Shown here piece after piece: positions 1-6,942 of a DNA stretch of 36,214 nucleotides (its first letter is position 1; the number at the start of each line of letters is the position of its first letter). Origin of the DNA: Candidatus Aquicultor sp. (lineage in GTDB: Bacteria; Actinomycetota; Aquicultoria; Aquicultorales; Aquicultoraceae); the NCBI GenBank assembly GCA_030682615.1, contig JAUXNY010000137.1:1-36214 (forward strand). The letters run 5' to 3'. Both the position numbers and the translations under genes were made by a program. The notes beneath the pieces were generated by a model. That model was not told the DNA's origin, ran no database searches, and saw only the letters and a program-made list of their open reading frames with translations.

Positions 1-37
1 GCTATAAGTATTCCAATATCGGGACTGCCGCCCATAT

Positions 38-54
38 ATACCCCCTACCGGTAT
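38..54. promoter_or_regulatory. CsoR-type operator candidate at left edge
   Basis: The sequence ATACC-N7-GGTAT is a perfect 5-bp dyad around a C-rich centre. With flanks it reads TATACCCCCTACCGGTATC, which has the same edges (TATA...GGTATC) as the site in front of copA at 6754-6772. CsoR copper sensors are known to bind C/G-tract dyads of this general kind. It lies about 75 bp upstream of the blaI promoter, so it could belong to blaI or to a gene left of the window. Assignment to CsoR is inferred from similarity to the copA and csoR sites. Confidence 0.45.
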
Positions 55-128
55 CAGTATTCTTCAATCATTCTATCACAAGAATGCCGGAAGTGAAGAG
101 ATTTTTCACACAAAAGGCGTGTCTAATA

Positions 129-157
129 TTGGCAAACTGACAAAAAAAGGATATACT
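129..157 (+). promoter_or_regulatory. Promoter of the blaI-M56 operon
   Basis: TTGGCA at 129-134 and TATACT at 152-157 are separated by exactly 17 bp, a good vegetative sigma-factor promoter. The -10 box overlaps the left half of the dyad at 154-170, which predicts that the downstream repressor shuts off its own promoter. Confidence 0.75.
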
Positions 158-170
158 ACAAAGCATAGTA
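154..170. promoter_or_regulatory. BlaI-type operator 1
   Basis: TACTA-N7-TAGTA is a perfect 5-7-5 inverted repeat lying on the -10 box and likely start site of the blaI promoter. The same arms and spacing recur at 1620-1636. BlaI/MecI/CopY repressors bind dyads of this size near their own promoters, so this is the likely autoregulatory operator. Confidence 0.7.
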
Positions 171-201
171 AATCGTTTACGCTTTTTTTTGAGAGGTTTC
201 T

Positions 202-627
202 ATGAAGCGGTTTAAGCTGGGGAGTTTCCGACCGTCCGAATCGGGCGTTAGAAAGATGCTCGGTGATCTTGAGGCCGATATAATGGAGCTTGTGTGGGAG
301 AAAGATCTCGCAAGCGTAAGAGAGATCCACGGTATCCTCGAGAGAGACAGGGAAATCGCATACACGACCGTAATGACGGTCATGAGCCGCCTGGCCGAGA
401 AAAACATTCTTTTTCAGGAGCGTAACGGAAAGCAATACCTCTACAAGGCTCTTCTAAGCAAAGAAGAGTTCAACCAGACCATGTTCGCCTCGGTATTCAA
501 CGGTTTCCAGGAAGATCTCGGAAAACAAGCACTGAGTTTTTTTGTCGAGAACATCACCGAAGACACAGCGACCCTCGACGAGCTCGAGCGCCTGATTCAG
601 CAGAAGAGAAGGCAGATAGAGGAATGA
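202..627 (+). CDS. BlaI/MecI/CopY-family transcriptional repressor
   Basis: This 141-residue protein has the winged-helix Penicillinase_R fold: the N-terminal half carries the typical LEADIMELVW and YTTVMTVMSRLAEK segments (about residues 23-75) and the C-terminal half forms the dimerisation helices. The ATG is preceded by GAGAGG at 191-196. Family members are dimeric repressors inactivated when a partner M56 membrane protease cleaves them. The next gene encodes such a protease and overlaps this one by 4 bp (ATGA), so the two are translationally coupled. The protein has no cysteine and therefore lacks the C-terminal Cys motif by which enterococcal CopY senses copper directly. If the pair responds to a metal, sensing must lie in the protease. 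The operator at 154-170 covers its promoter. Confidence 0.9.
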   Translation: MKRFKLGSFRPSESGVRKMLGDLEADIMELVWEKDLASVREIHGILERDREIAYTTVMTVMSRLAEKNILFQERNGKQYLYKALLSKEEFNQTMFASVFNGFQEDLGKQALSFFVENITEDTATLDELERLIQQKRRQIEE

Positions 628-1598
628 CCAAGACGCCCTCGCGAAATACGCGCATCAGTATAATAGGTCTTCTTGTCTTGGGGGCCGCCGCGTTTGCGGC
701 AATCGGATATAACATCGACCGGTGGCTTGCGAACGGCGTTGCGGTAAAACGTGTCGCCGAGACTTGCGCGGGTTTCGGGACCGGATGCAAAGACGCCTAT
801 ATGTCTATTGCTCAAATCATAGGAAGCCCGCAGAACCTTCTGATAAGCCTGGCCATAGTGGCGCTTAGTGCGGCGCTGGTCAAAGCTGTTTTTGTGCTCG
901 CTTCAGCCAGGAGGATGGCGGCGGGCTATATAAGTATTGGGGAGGAATTGCCGCGCATTAAGCGTCTCTTGATAGGGCTGAACGCCGAAGACATGAAGGT
1001 CCGGGTAGCCGATGACGAGGCGCCGGCGGCGTTTACGCACGGTCTTCTTGCTCCCTCGATATGTATCTCTAAAGGACTTATTGAAAAATTAGAAGATGAT
1101 GAGCTGACGGCGCTCCTCGCCCATGAAATCGGCCACGTTCGGCGCCGCGACAACCTTGCGATTTTTGCCGCGCTCTTCGTCCGTGATTTTCTCTGGCCTC
1201 TCCCGATAAGCCACTATTTGCTTGCCCTGTTTGTCCGTGAGAAGGAGTATGCCGCCGATGACTTCGCGGTCGAGCTTACCGCAAAACCGGTCGAGCTGGC
1301 CGAGGCTATCGTCTCCGTGGCCAGAGCTACCCAGCGCAGTATGACGTTCTCGCCGGCGTACGCGACGTTTTTCTCCGGAAAAGCGACCGCTAAGGACCGG
1401 GTTCAACGTCTTCTCGACCCGGAGATAAAGGGGCGCCCCTCCATCTATAAGCTGATGCTTAGCATTGCCGTAAGCGCAACCATCGTTCTTATCGTTGCGG
1501 GCTTTGCATATGCGCAGCCGGCGGTAGATGCTAATGCGGTCGGTAGTTGTGGAATGGGACCGGAATGCGCGGTCATGAATTACGAATGCTGTAAGTAG
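624..1598 (+). CDS. M56-family (BlaR1-like) membrane metalloprotease with Cys-rich sensor parts
   Basis: This 324-residue membrane protein has zinc-protease motif HEIGH at 167-171 and a probable third ligand at E208 in KEYAAD, as in M56/M48 peptidases. Hydrophobic segments lie at about 12-30, 70-95, 178-205 (possibly a hairpin) and 276-298. With the basic N-terminus inside, the loop at 31-65 and the C-terminal tail at 299-324 face outward. Both carry cysteines: C48 and C55 in the loop, and C309, C315, C322 and C323 in the tail. There is no penicillin-binding domain of the BlaR1/MecR1 type. By family analogy it would cleave the BlaI-type repressor on receiving a signal. The Cys clusters and metal-related neighbours suggest that the signal is a thiophilic metal or thiol redox state, which is inference. 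Overlap with blaI indicates one operon. Confidence 0.85.
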   Translation: MTKTPSRNTRISIIGLLVLGAAAFAAIGYNIDRWLANGVAVKRVAETCAGFGTGCKDAYMSIAQIIGSPQNLLISLAIVALSAALVKAVFVLASARRMAAGYISIGEELPRIKRLLIGLNAEDMKVRVADDEAPAAFTHGLLAPSICISKGLIEKLEDDELTALLAHEIGHVRRRDNLAIFAALFVRDFLWPLPISHYLLALFVREKEYAADDFAVELTAKPVELAEAIVSVARATQRSMTFSPAYATFFSGKATAKDRVQRLLDPEIKGRPSIYKLMLSIAVSATIVLIVAGFAYAQPAVDANAVGSCGMGPECAVMNYECCK

Positions 1599-1618
1599 AG
1601 AAAATTTTTTGTGTTGAA

Positions 1619-1637
1619 CTACTATGAGTTGTAGTAG
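1619..1637. promoter_or_regulatory. BlaI-type operator 2, upstream of the DUF2318 gene
   Basis: CTACTA-N7-TAGTAG is a perfect 6-7-6 dyad whose core TACTA-N7-TAGTA matches operator 1 in arms and spacing. It sits about 20 bp after the protease gene stop and 115 bp before the DUF2318 start. A TTGAAC element overlaps its left edge (1614-1619), but no convincing -10 box was found at the right distance. The repeat implies that the repressor also controls the transporter genes. Confidence 0.65.
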
Positions 1638-1752
1638 ATGTGTTAAGATGGATGTGCTCGCGTGCAAGGTTTATTTTTCGAGCAGACATGAGCATTAGGT
1701 CAAGGCATTGCCGGCCGATTAGATATAAAAGCATTTAGAGAGGTGATGAGTT

Positions 1753-2427
1753 GTGGATAAGAACAACGCTAATGAAAGGCTCAAAGGCAAGCGCGCTCAG
1801 TTTGTCGAGCCGAAGAATAAAAAACCGGCGCTGCTCTATGTTGTGCTTAGCGTCGCGGTTATAGCAATAGTAGCTTTTATAGCCGTCTATGCAAGCTCAG
1901 GCAAGACGCCGGATGGGGGGCAACCGACAGATGTCGAGGCAAAGTATATCGGCAGGTATTTGCCGGCGGACTTTAAACCGGCAAAGCTGACCGAGCCGGT
2001 CGTCTACGACCGCAAGATAGACATGGTCCCGATTACTCCTGAGGTCAAGGACGGCAAAGTAATAATCAAAGCGGGAGATGTTATCAGTAGCCGTATCGTA
2101 TATTTCGAGTATCTCCGGCCGAAGGATAGCCAAATAATCTCGATGATGGCCTACATCAAGCCCTCGGGCAATCTCTTTACCGGAGTCAGTTTCTGCCCGC
2201 CCTGTGGGGCCAAATATCACCATTTTGAGGCCGACGGGACGCTGACATGTAATTCTTGCGGCACCAAACGCGACCCTGAGACCGAAGCCGGCATCTCCGG
2301 CGCGTGCAAGCTATATCCGGCCGACGAGATTGCGCACAAGCTTGTCGGTGAAAACATCGAACTAGCCGAGGCCGACCTGGTCGACTGGGAGTCGCAGCCG
2401 CTTGACAGGCCGGTCGGCGCGGAATAA
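1753..2427 (+). CDS. DUF2318 (FtrD-like) membrane-anchored Cys/His protein
   Basis: This 224-residue protein has one N-terminal transmembrane anchor (about 25-48) and a C-terminal DUF2318 domain. Visible ligands are C148-x2-C151, H156-H157, C166-x2-C169 and C185, in the family pattern SFCPPCG...DGTLTCNSCG...GISGACK. The family is annotated as Fe-S or metal-binding and occurs beside FTR1/P19 iron uptake genes. In Campylobacter jejuni a DUF2318 gene is followed by two permease genes and an ATPase gene, nearly the order seen here. Its exact reaction is unknown; a redox or metal-transfer role outside the membrane is likely. The GTG start is set by AGGTGA at 1741-1746. No FTR1 or P19 gene is visible in the window. 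Confidence 0.8.
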   Translation: MDKNNANERLKGKRAQFVEPKNKKPALLYVVLSVAVIAIVAFIAVYASSGKTPDGGQPTDVEAKYIGRYLPADFKPAKLTEPVVYDRKIDMVPITPEVKDGKVIIKAGDVISSRIVYFEYLRPKDSQIISMMAYIKPSGNLFTGVSFCPPCGAKYHHFEADGTLTCNSCGTKRDPETEAGISGACKLYPADEIAHKLVGENIELAEADLVDWESQPLDRPVGAE

Positions 2428-2520
2428 TCGAACGGTGCAAGCGCACACCGGTCTTGCAACATAGAATAGAGACGATGGAATTATCAGAGTTTGTGTGTAC
2501 GAAAGTGTAAGGAGGCCTTC

Positions 2521-3051
2521 ATGGACGAGAGCAGGATTGAAGAGGTTAAGAGCGAAGCAGACGAGGTGAGCCCCAGGCGAAACACGAAGAGCCAGGTTCT
2601 CAAGTATGTGGGGATTTGGGTCGCGGTTGTCGCGCTCTTTCTCGTGTTCAACAACGTTATTAAGTCGGTTGCGTCGAACCAGGCAGCCACATCCAACAAT
2701 AGCGCCGGTTCTTTTAGCGCGGGGCAACCAGCCGCGTTCGAGCCGGGCGCGGGCACAGTCGCAGGCACCGGCACCGGCACAGGCGCTTGCGGTGGCGAAT
2801 GCTGTGACGCTCCTGCGGCCCAGGCCTCCGCTAGCGGTTCGCAAACCGGTGCGCAAGTAGCTTCGACGGACCTTGCTGCGATAGAGAAGGCCGCCATCGA
2901 TTATTATGCCGAGAAAACCGGCGACCGTGAAGTCACCGCCGAGGCTAAAAGCTTAGGCTGTCATCACGAGATCACGATTAAGAAGGACGGCAAAGCAGTC
3001 ACTGAGCTTTCTTTGAGAAACGGTCAGTTTACATCGTTGCGTCCCTGGTAG
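2521..3051 (+). CDS. Membrane-anchored Cys/His protein of unknown function
   Basis: The family is not recognised. The 176-residue product has an acidic N-terminus, one transmembrane segment (about 28-48) and a low-complexity linker rich in Ala, Gly, Ser and Thr. A C90-x3-C94-C95 cluster follows at the end of a Gly-Thr repeat. The C-terminal domain (about 115-176) contains C147-H148-H149 and ends in a predicted beta segment. Start ATG 2521 is chosen because TAAGGAGG at 2508-2515 precedes it; the longer GTG-initiated frame (2491) would run through that ribosome site. Position between the DUF2318 gene and the permeases, together with two thiol/His clusters, suggests an extracytoplasmic metal-binding or thiol-relay partner. 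That is inference. Confidence 0.7.
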   Translation: MDESRIEEVKSEADEVSPRRNTKSQVLKYVGIWVAVVALFLVFNNVIKSVASNQAATSNNSAGSFSAGQPAAFEPGAGTVAGTGTGTGACGGECCDAPAAQASASGSQTGAQVASTDLAAIEKAAIDYYAEKTGDREVTAEAKSLGCHHEITIKKDGKAVTELSLRNGQFTSLRPW

Positions 3052-3175
3052 ATGAAGTAATCGTCGCATGGCCGGCGGGCGCGCTGAAAGCGCTTGAAAG
3101 AGGGAGCTTGGACCCCTAAAGCCCTAGCGCCGACGACGAGTGTTTAAGATAAAAGATAATGTAAAGGTGAATTCT

Positions 3176-4339
3176 GTGAGGCTCCACCACATAACGTGGA
3201 AGAATATAAAGACGCATCCCGCGAAGGTCGCGCTATTGGTGACCGGGCTCGCTGTCGGCGTGGCGGTCATCGTCGGACTCTACACTGTCTCCAAGGCCAT
3301 GCACATGGACCTGCAGGACAAAATAGATGAGTACGGCGCCAATATGGTCATAACGCCCAAGAGCGAGAGCTTGCCTCTCACATACGCGGGTGTGACCGTC
3401 GGCGGCTTGCAGTACGGCTCGCAATTGCTCACCGAGAAAGACCTCGAGAAGATCCGCACTATAAAGAATAGCGCCAATGTAAAGGTCGTCTCGCCGAAAC
3501 TCCTCGGTATAGTCGAGGTAAACGGGTCGAAGATGATGCTCGCCGGGGTTCGCTTCAAAGATGAGCTGGAGCTTAAGAAGTGGTGGGAGATAAAGCAGGG
3601 TGTCCGTCCTGCCGACGACCGCGAGATTTTGCTGGGCGGCAAAGCGGCGCGCAGACTCGGGGCGGGCGCTGGGGACAGCCTGAACATCTCCGGCGAAAAG
3701 TTTCGGGTCGCCGGTGTACTCGGACAGCTCGGCACGGAAGAAGACCAATTAATATTTATAGGCATAAAGCAGGCTCAGACTATTCTTGAGCGGCCGGGCG
3801 AGGTCAGCTTCGTAGAGGTCTCGGCGTGGTGCAAAGATTGCCCCATCGACGACATAGTCGAGCAGATAAAGTGGAAATTGCCGGGAGCCAAGGTCGCGGC
3901 GGTGCGCCAAGCCGCCGAGACGCGCGACGCCGTCATCGGCCAATTCAACCTCTTCAGCCTCATACTCTCGGTTACCATGGGTGTCGTTGCCGCGCTCATA
4001 GTCTTTACTAACACGTTGAGCGCGGTTCGTGAGCGGCGCCGGGAAATAGGGGTCTTTCGCGCGGTCGGCTACCGCCAATCCCACATCGCCCTGATAGTTC
4101 TCTTGGAATCGGCTATAGTCGGGCTGGTAGCCGGCGTCAGCGGGTATCTCGCCGGTTTTCTAGCGGCGGGCTATATCGCGCCGGTCGCCACCGGTATGGA
4201 CGTCGGTGTTGTCTTCGACCCAATCGTTGCGGCTATTGCTGTCGGTAGTGTAGTGGTTCTCTCGCTGCTGGCTAGCTTGTATCCGGCGATAGTCGCCGCC
4301 CGCCTCGACCCGTCCGAGGCGTTAAACTCTATGATATAG
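3176..4339 (+). CDS. MacB/FtsX-type ABC transporter permease 1
   Basis: This 387-residue protein has the MacB/FtsX layout: one N-terminal membrane helix (about 20-40), a large extracytoplasmic domain of about 210 residues, and three C-terminal helices with the REIGVFRAVGYR segment characteristic of the family. It is a clear paralogue of the next gene, sharing landmarks such as VSPKLL and KKWW in the external domain. It differs in having a C219-x2-C222 pair (SAWCKDC) where the paralogue has no cysteine. Start GTG 3176 is preferred over GTG 3140 because AAAGGTGA at 3163-3170 precedes it and the resulting MRLHHITWKNI start aligns with the MRLDTIAFKNL start of the paralogue. The transported or extracted substrate is unknown. 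Confidence 0.85.
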   Translation: MRLHHITWKNIKTHPAKVALLVTGLAVGVAVIVGLYTVSKAMHMDLQDKIDEYGANMVITPKSESLPLTYAGVTVGGLQYGSQLLTEKDLEKIRTIKNSANVKVVSPKLLGIVEVNGSKMMLAGVRFKDELELKKWWEIKQGVRPADDREILLGGKAARRLGAGAGDSLNISGEKFRVAGVLGQLGTEEDQLIFIGIKQAQTILERPGEVSFVEVSAWCKDCPIDDIVEQIKWKLPGAKVAAVRQAAETRDAVIGQFNLFSLILSVTMGVVAALIVFTNTLSAVRERRREIGVFRAVGYRQSHIALIVLLESAIVGLVAGVSGYLAGFLAAGYIAPVATGMDVGVVFDPIVAAIAVGSVVVLSLLASLYPAIVAARLDPSEALNSMI

Positions 4340-4348
4340 GATGTTCTG

Positions 4349-5506
4349 ATGAGATTAGATACGATTGCTTTTAAGAATCTCGCGCGACGAAAAGGGAAGG
4401 CGGCGCTGGTCGTCGTCGGTTTGGCCATCGGTATTGCGACGATGGTCTCTATCGTCACCTTGATGCTCGCTTTCGAAAAGAGCATCGACACCCAGCTCGA
4501 CGCGTATGGCTTCAATATCGTGGTTTACCCCGCCTCTTCGAGCCTCTCGCTAAATTACGGTGGTATGAACATCTCGGGCGTCGACACGTTCGAGGTCGAG
4601 ACCTTGACCGAGGCGGATATCGAGAAGGCACGCCGGATTCGGAGCGCGGATGATATTACGGCCATATCGCCCAAGGTCTTGCAGGCAATCGAGGTCAAGA
4701 ATAAGAAGGCGCTGCTCGTCGGAGTCGATTTCGACGAGGAGTTTCAGGTCAAGAAGTGGTGGAAGGTCATGGGGCACAAACCTTCGTCGAAAGACCAGGT
4801 CATCCTCGGCTCGGATGCCGCAAAGAACCTCCGCCTCAAAGCGGGAGATTCGATGAGAATCGGCTCACAGACCTTTAAGGTGGCGGGGATTTTACATGAG
4901 ACCGGAAGCCAAGACGACGGCTTGGTCTTTAGCGATATCGAACGGGCGCAGGCGCTCTTCGGCCGCGGTCAAGAATTGAGCCTCATCGAAATATCGGCGC
5001 AGCGAAGCGACCAAATCGACAACGTCGTGGCTGAGCTGGAGAAGGCGCTTCCGGGTGCCGAGGTCTCCTCAATCAAGCAGGCGGTCAAATATCGGGAAGA
5101 AGCGATGGGCTCACTCGCGAGATTCGGGTTGATAGTGACCGCGATTATCATTATGATAAGCGGGTTTATAGTCTTTGTGACGATGACCTCATCGGTAAAC
5201 GAACGCAAGCAAGAGATCGGTGTATTTCGAGCGATGGGGTATCGGAAGTCGAGCGTTGCCCGGATAATTCTTACCGAGGCGCTGGCAGTCAGCGTTGTCG
5301 GCGGTATTGTAGGCTATATTGTCGGCTTTGGCGCCACATATGCGCTGCCGCAGGTCGTGCCAAGTATCGAGCTGCCGGTAACGGTCAGTTCGTCGGTCTT
5401 TTTGCTGGCGCTCGCGATAGCGGTCTTAGTCGGGCTTGTCTCGAGCTTGATGCCGGCACGCCGCGCCGCGAACATGGATCCGGCCGACGCGCTCAAAAGT
5501 CTTTAG
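4349..5506 (+). CDS. MacB/FtsX-type ABC transporter permease 2
   Basis: This 385-residue permease has the same plan as its upstream neighbour: an N-terminal helix, an extracytoplasmic domain and three C-terminal helices with QEIGVFRAMGYR. It starts only 9 bp after the previous stop, so the two are co-translated and probably form a heterodimer bound to the ATPase encoded next. The external domain keeps the KKWW landmark but lacks the CxxC of permease 1. Paired permeases of this kind with a DUF2318 protein are known from P19-type iron uptake clusters. MacB-type systems more often do mechanical work on periplasmic proteins or efflux than classical import, so direction cannot be read from sequence. 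Confidence 0.85.
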   Translation: MRLDTIAFKNLARRKGKAALVVVGLAIGIATMVSIVTLMLAFEKSIDTQLDAYGFNIVVYPASSSLSLNYGGMNISGVDTFEVETLTEADIEKARRIRSADDITAISPKVLQAIEVKNKKALLVGVDFDEEFQVKKWWKVMGHKPSSKDQVILGSDAAKNLRLKAGDSMRIGSQTFKVAGILHETGSQDDGLVFSDIERAQALFGRGQELSLIEISAQRSDQIDNVVAELEKALPGAEVSSIKQAVKYREEAMGSLARFGLIVTAIIIMISGFIVFVTMTSSVNERKQEIGVFRAMGYRKSSVARIILTEALAVSVVGGIVGYIVGFGATYALPQVVPSIELPVTVSSSVFLLALAIAVLVGLVSSLMPARRAANMDPADALKSL

Positions 5507-5518
5507 GAGGTTTTATTA

Positions 5519-6265
5519 ATGTCGCTGGTGATAGCGAACGGGGTCTGTAAATACTATGGAAACGATGAGGCTACGCGGGTGCATGCATTATGGCACGTCG
5601 ATTTTACGATAGCACCGGGCGAGTATATCGCGGTCATGGGTCCATCCGGGAGCGGCAAGAGCACGCTGCTGGCAATCTTGGGTGCGATGAGCCCGCCGAG
5701 CGAGGGCGTGCTCCTCGTCGATGACATCGATGTCTATGCGCTTTCGCAGGAGAAACGGGCCGATTTCAGGCGCGAATACCTGGGATTCGTCTTTCAGCAG
5801 CCACAGCTTATACCGTATCTTACGGCGCTAGAGAACGTGATGCTGCCGCTGGTCATATCCGACGTCAAAGACAAGAAAGGTCTGGCAGCTCAGATGCTCG
5901 AAAAAGTAAACCTCGGGGACAAAGCAAAGCGGTTGCCTTCGGAGCTTTCCGGCGGCGAGCAGAGCCGTGTCGCCATTGCGCGGGCCATCGTCAACGACCC
6001 GCCTATGCTCCTCGCCGACGAGCCGGTGGGTAGCCTCGACAGCAAGACCGGCTCCGAGATACTCGATCTTTTTCAAGCTCTGCACGCGGATGGCCAAACT
6101 ATAATAATGGTCACGCACAATCCTGAATCGATTCGCGATACCGGTCGTTTAATACAGCTAAAAGATGGTGTCATAGTAAGCGATGTGGCGACTGAGGCAG
6201 TGTTGTCCGCGTCAAGCGATGTTGTTGGTACGGGCGAGCGCAAACATAGCCTAGCTCACGATTAG
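5519..6265 (+). CDS. ABC transporter ATPase (MacB/LolD type)
   Basis: This 248-residue ATPase has every expected motif: Walker [10 protein letters not shown] (41-49), the Q-loop at VFQQPQ (91-96), signature LSGGE (143-147), Walker B with LLADEP (164-169) and the switch histidine H200. The subfamily is the LolD/MacB/FtsE-like group that pairs with FtsX-type permeases, fitting the two genes immediately upstream. AGGAGG lies 8-9 nt before the ATG. It is the last gene of the rightward metal operon and is convergent with csoR. Confidence 0.93.
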   Translation: MSLVIANGVCKYYGNDEATRVHALWHVDFTIAPGEYIAVMGPSGSGKSTLLAILGAMSPPSEGVLLVDDIDVYALSQEKRADFRREYLGFVFQQPQLIPYLTALENVMLPLVISDVKDKKGLAAQMLEKVNLGDKAKRLPSELSGGEQSRVAIARAIVNDPPMLLADEPVGSLDSKTGSEILDLFQALHADGQTIIMVTHNPESIRDTGRLIQLKDGVIVSDVATEAVLSASSDVVGTGERKHSLAHD

Positions 6266-6333
6266 TGCTGATGTGGGTAGAGCCGCCCGTTTCCGGCCGC
6301 CCATTGGTAGGATTAATAAGGGTGTTGAATCGG

Positions 6334-6609
6334 TTAGGTCTTTACGAAACGCTGGATTACATCCATCAGTTCCTGTATGGCTGAGTCCCCGTCCTCGCTC
6401 GACAGTGCCTCCCGCACACAGCCTTTGATGTGGTCATCAAGGATGATTAGCCCCACGCGTTGAGTCGCGCCGAGAACCGATGATATCTGGACTAGAATGT
6501 CGACGCAGTACTTTTCGTCGTTTACCATCCGCTGGATACCACGGAGCTGGCCCTCAATACGCTTAAGTCTTGATAAAATCTTTTCTTTGTCGGCTGTATA
6601 CGAAGTCAT
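6334..6609 (-). CDS. csoR: CsoR-family copper-sensing repressor
   Basis: This 91-residue all-helical protein has the family segment LKRIEGQLRGIQRMV and the Cu(I) ligand set C35-H60-C64 (KYC and DDHIKGC). This C-H-C pattern separates copper CsoR from RcnR and FrmR types. Apo-CsoR binds C/G-tract dyads and releases on Cu(I) binding. The start is supported by GAGGTGGAG just upstream on the minus strand. It is divergent from copA, its expected target, across a 333-bp region with a CsoR-like site near each promoter, so autoregulation together with copA control is likely. Confidence 0.93.
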   Translation of the reverse strand: MTSYTADKEKILSRLKRIEGQLRGIQRMVNDEKYCVDILVQISSVLGATQRVGLIILDDHIKGCVREALSSEDGDSAIQELMDVIQRFVKT

Positions 6610-6635
6610 TTCTCCACCTCACTCGACCTCACCTG

Positions 6636-6652
6636 GATACGTATACCCCTAT
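6636..6652 (-). promoter_or_regulatory. CsoR operator candidate in csoR promoter
   Basis: On the minus strand the site reads ATAGGGG, then TATAC, then GTATC, directly following and partly overlapping the csoR -10 box. It shares the ATAGGGG...GTATC frame with the copA site, which fits autorepression by CsoR. Confidence 0.5.
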
Positions 6653-6679
6653 TATCTTAGGATTTTGTGGAAGTGTCAA
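6651..6679 (-). promoter_or_regulatory. csoR promoter
   Basis: On the minus strand TTGACA (6674-6679) and GATAAT (6651-6656) are exactly 17 bp apart, a near-consensus vegetative promoter. The csoR start codon lies about 40 bp downstream of the -10 box. Confidence 0.8.
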
Positions 6680-6717
6680 CAATCTGTATAAATTCACCTT
6701 GCTACATGGTTGACGAT

Positions 6718-6746
6718 TTGACTTTACAGGCGCGCAAATGATAACT
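6718..6746 (+). promoter_or_regulatory. Probable copA promoter
   Basis: TTGACT at 6718-6723 with ATAACT at 6741-6746 (17 bp), or GATAAC one base earlier (16 bp), is a plausible vegetative promoter. It lies immediately before the C/G-tract site at 6754-6772. It would give copA a leader of about 190 nt. Confidence 0.45.
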
Positions 6747-6753
6747 TCATACA

Positions 6754-6772
6754 TATAGGGGGCATGGGTATC
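6754..6772 (+). promoter_or_regulatory. CsoR operator candidate at copA
   Basis: The site reads TATAGGGGGCATGGGTATC. It shares the TATA and GGTATC ends with the left-edge site at 38-54 and the ATAGGGG...GTATC frame with the csoR site. It lies just after the likely copA start site, where bound CsoR would block transcription. Confidence 0.5.
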
Positions 6773-6942
6773 ATTTGCCGGTTTTTATCGATAATAGCGG
6801 CGCGTTATGAGATATGCCGCTGGATTCTATAAAGAGCGGCGCTGTTCGAGCGCGCTAAACGATTTGCCGCGCATCATAAGAGGAATATTGATTCGGCACG
6901 TAGAAGCACGCTCTATGCTAAATGAGAATAGAAGGTGAAGTC
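6773..6942 (+). other. copA leader region with two GCGGC/GCCGC hairpins
   Basis: No gene is visible. Two possible stem-loops have the same arm sequences: AGCGGC 6796-6801 with GCCGCT 6816-6821, and AGCGGC 6835-6840 with GCCGC 6866-6870. The arms could also pair crosswise. No known riboswitch was recognised. The ribosome site for the GTG start (AAGGTG, 6932-6937) closes the region. Confidence 0.35.

Noticed and set aside
202-627. Repressor as a true copper-sensing CopY
   Set aside because: The protein contains no cysteine, so the CopY C-terminal metal motif is missing.
202-1598. Beta-lactam resistance regulator pair (BlaI-BlaR1)
   Set aside because: The M56 protein lacks the penicillin-binding domain and no beta-lactamase or PBP gene is nearby; the neighbours are metal-related.
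6266-6333. Terminator between the convergent ATPase and csoR genes
   Set aside because: GCCGCCC occurs twice as a direct repeat, not an inverted one, and no T-run follows on either strand.
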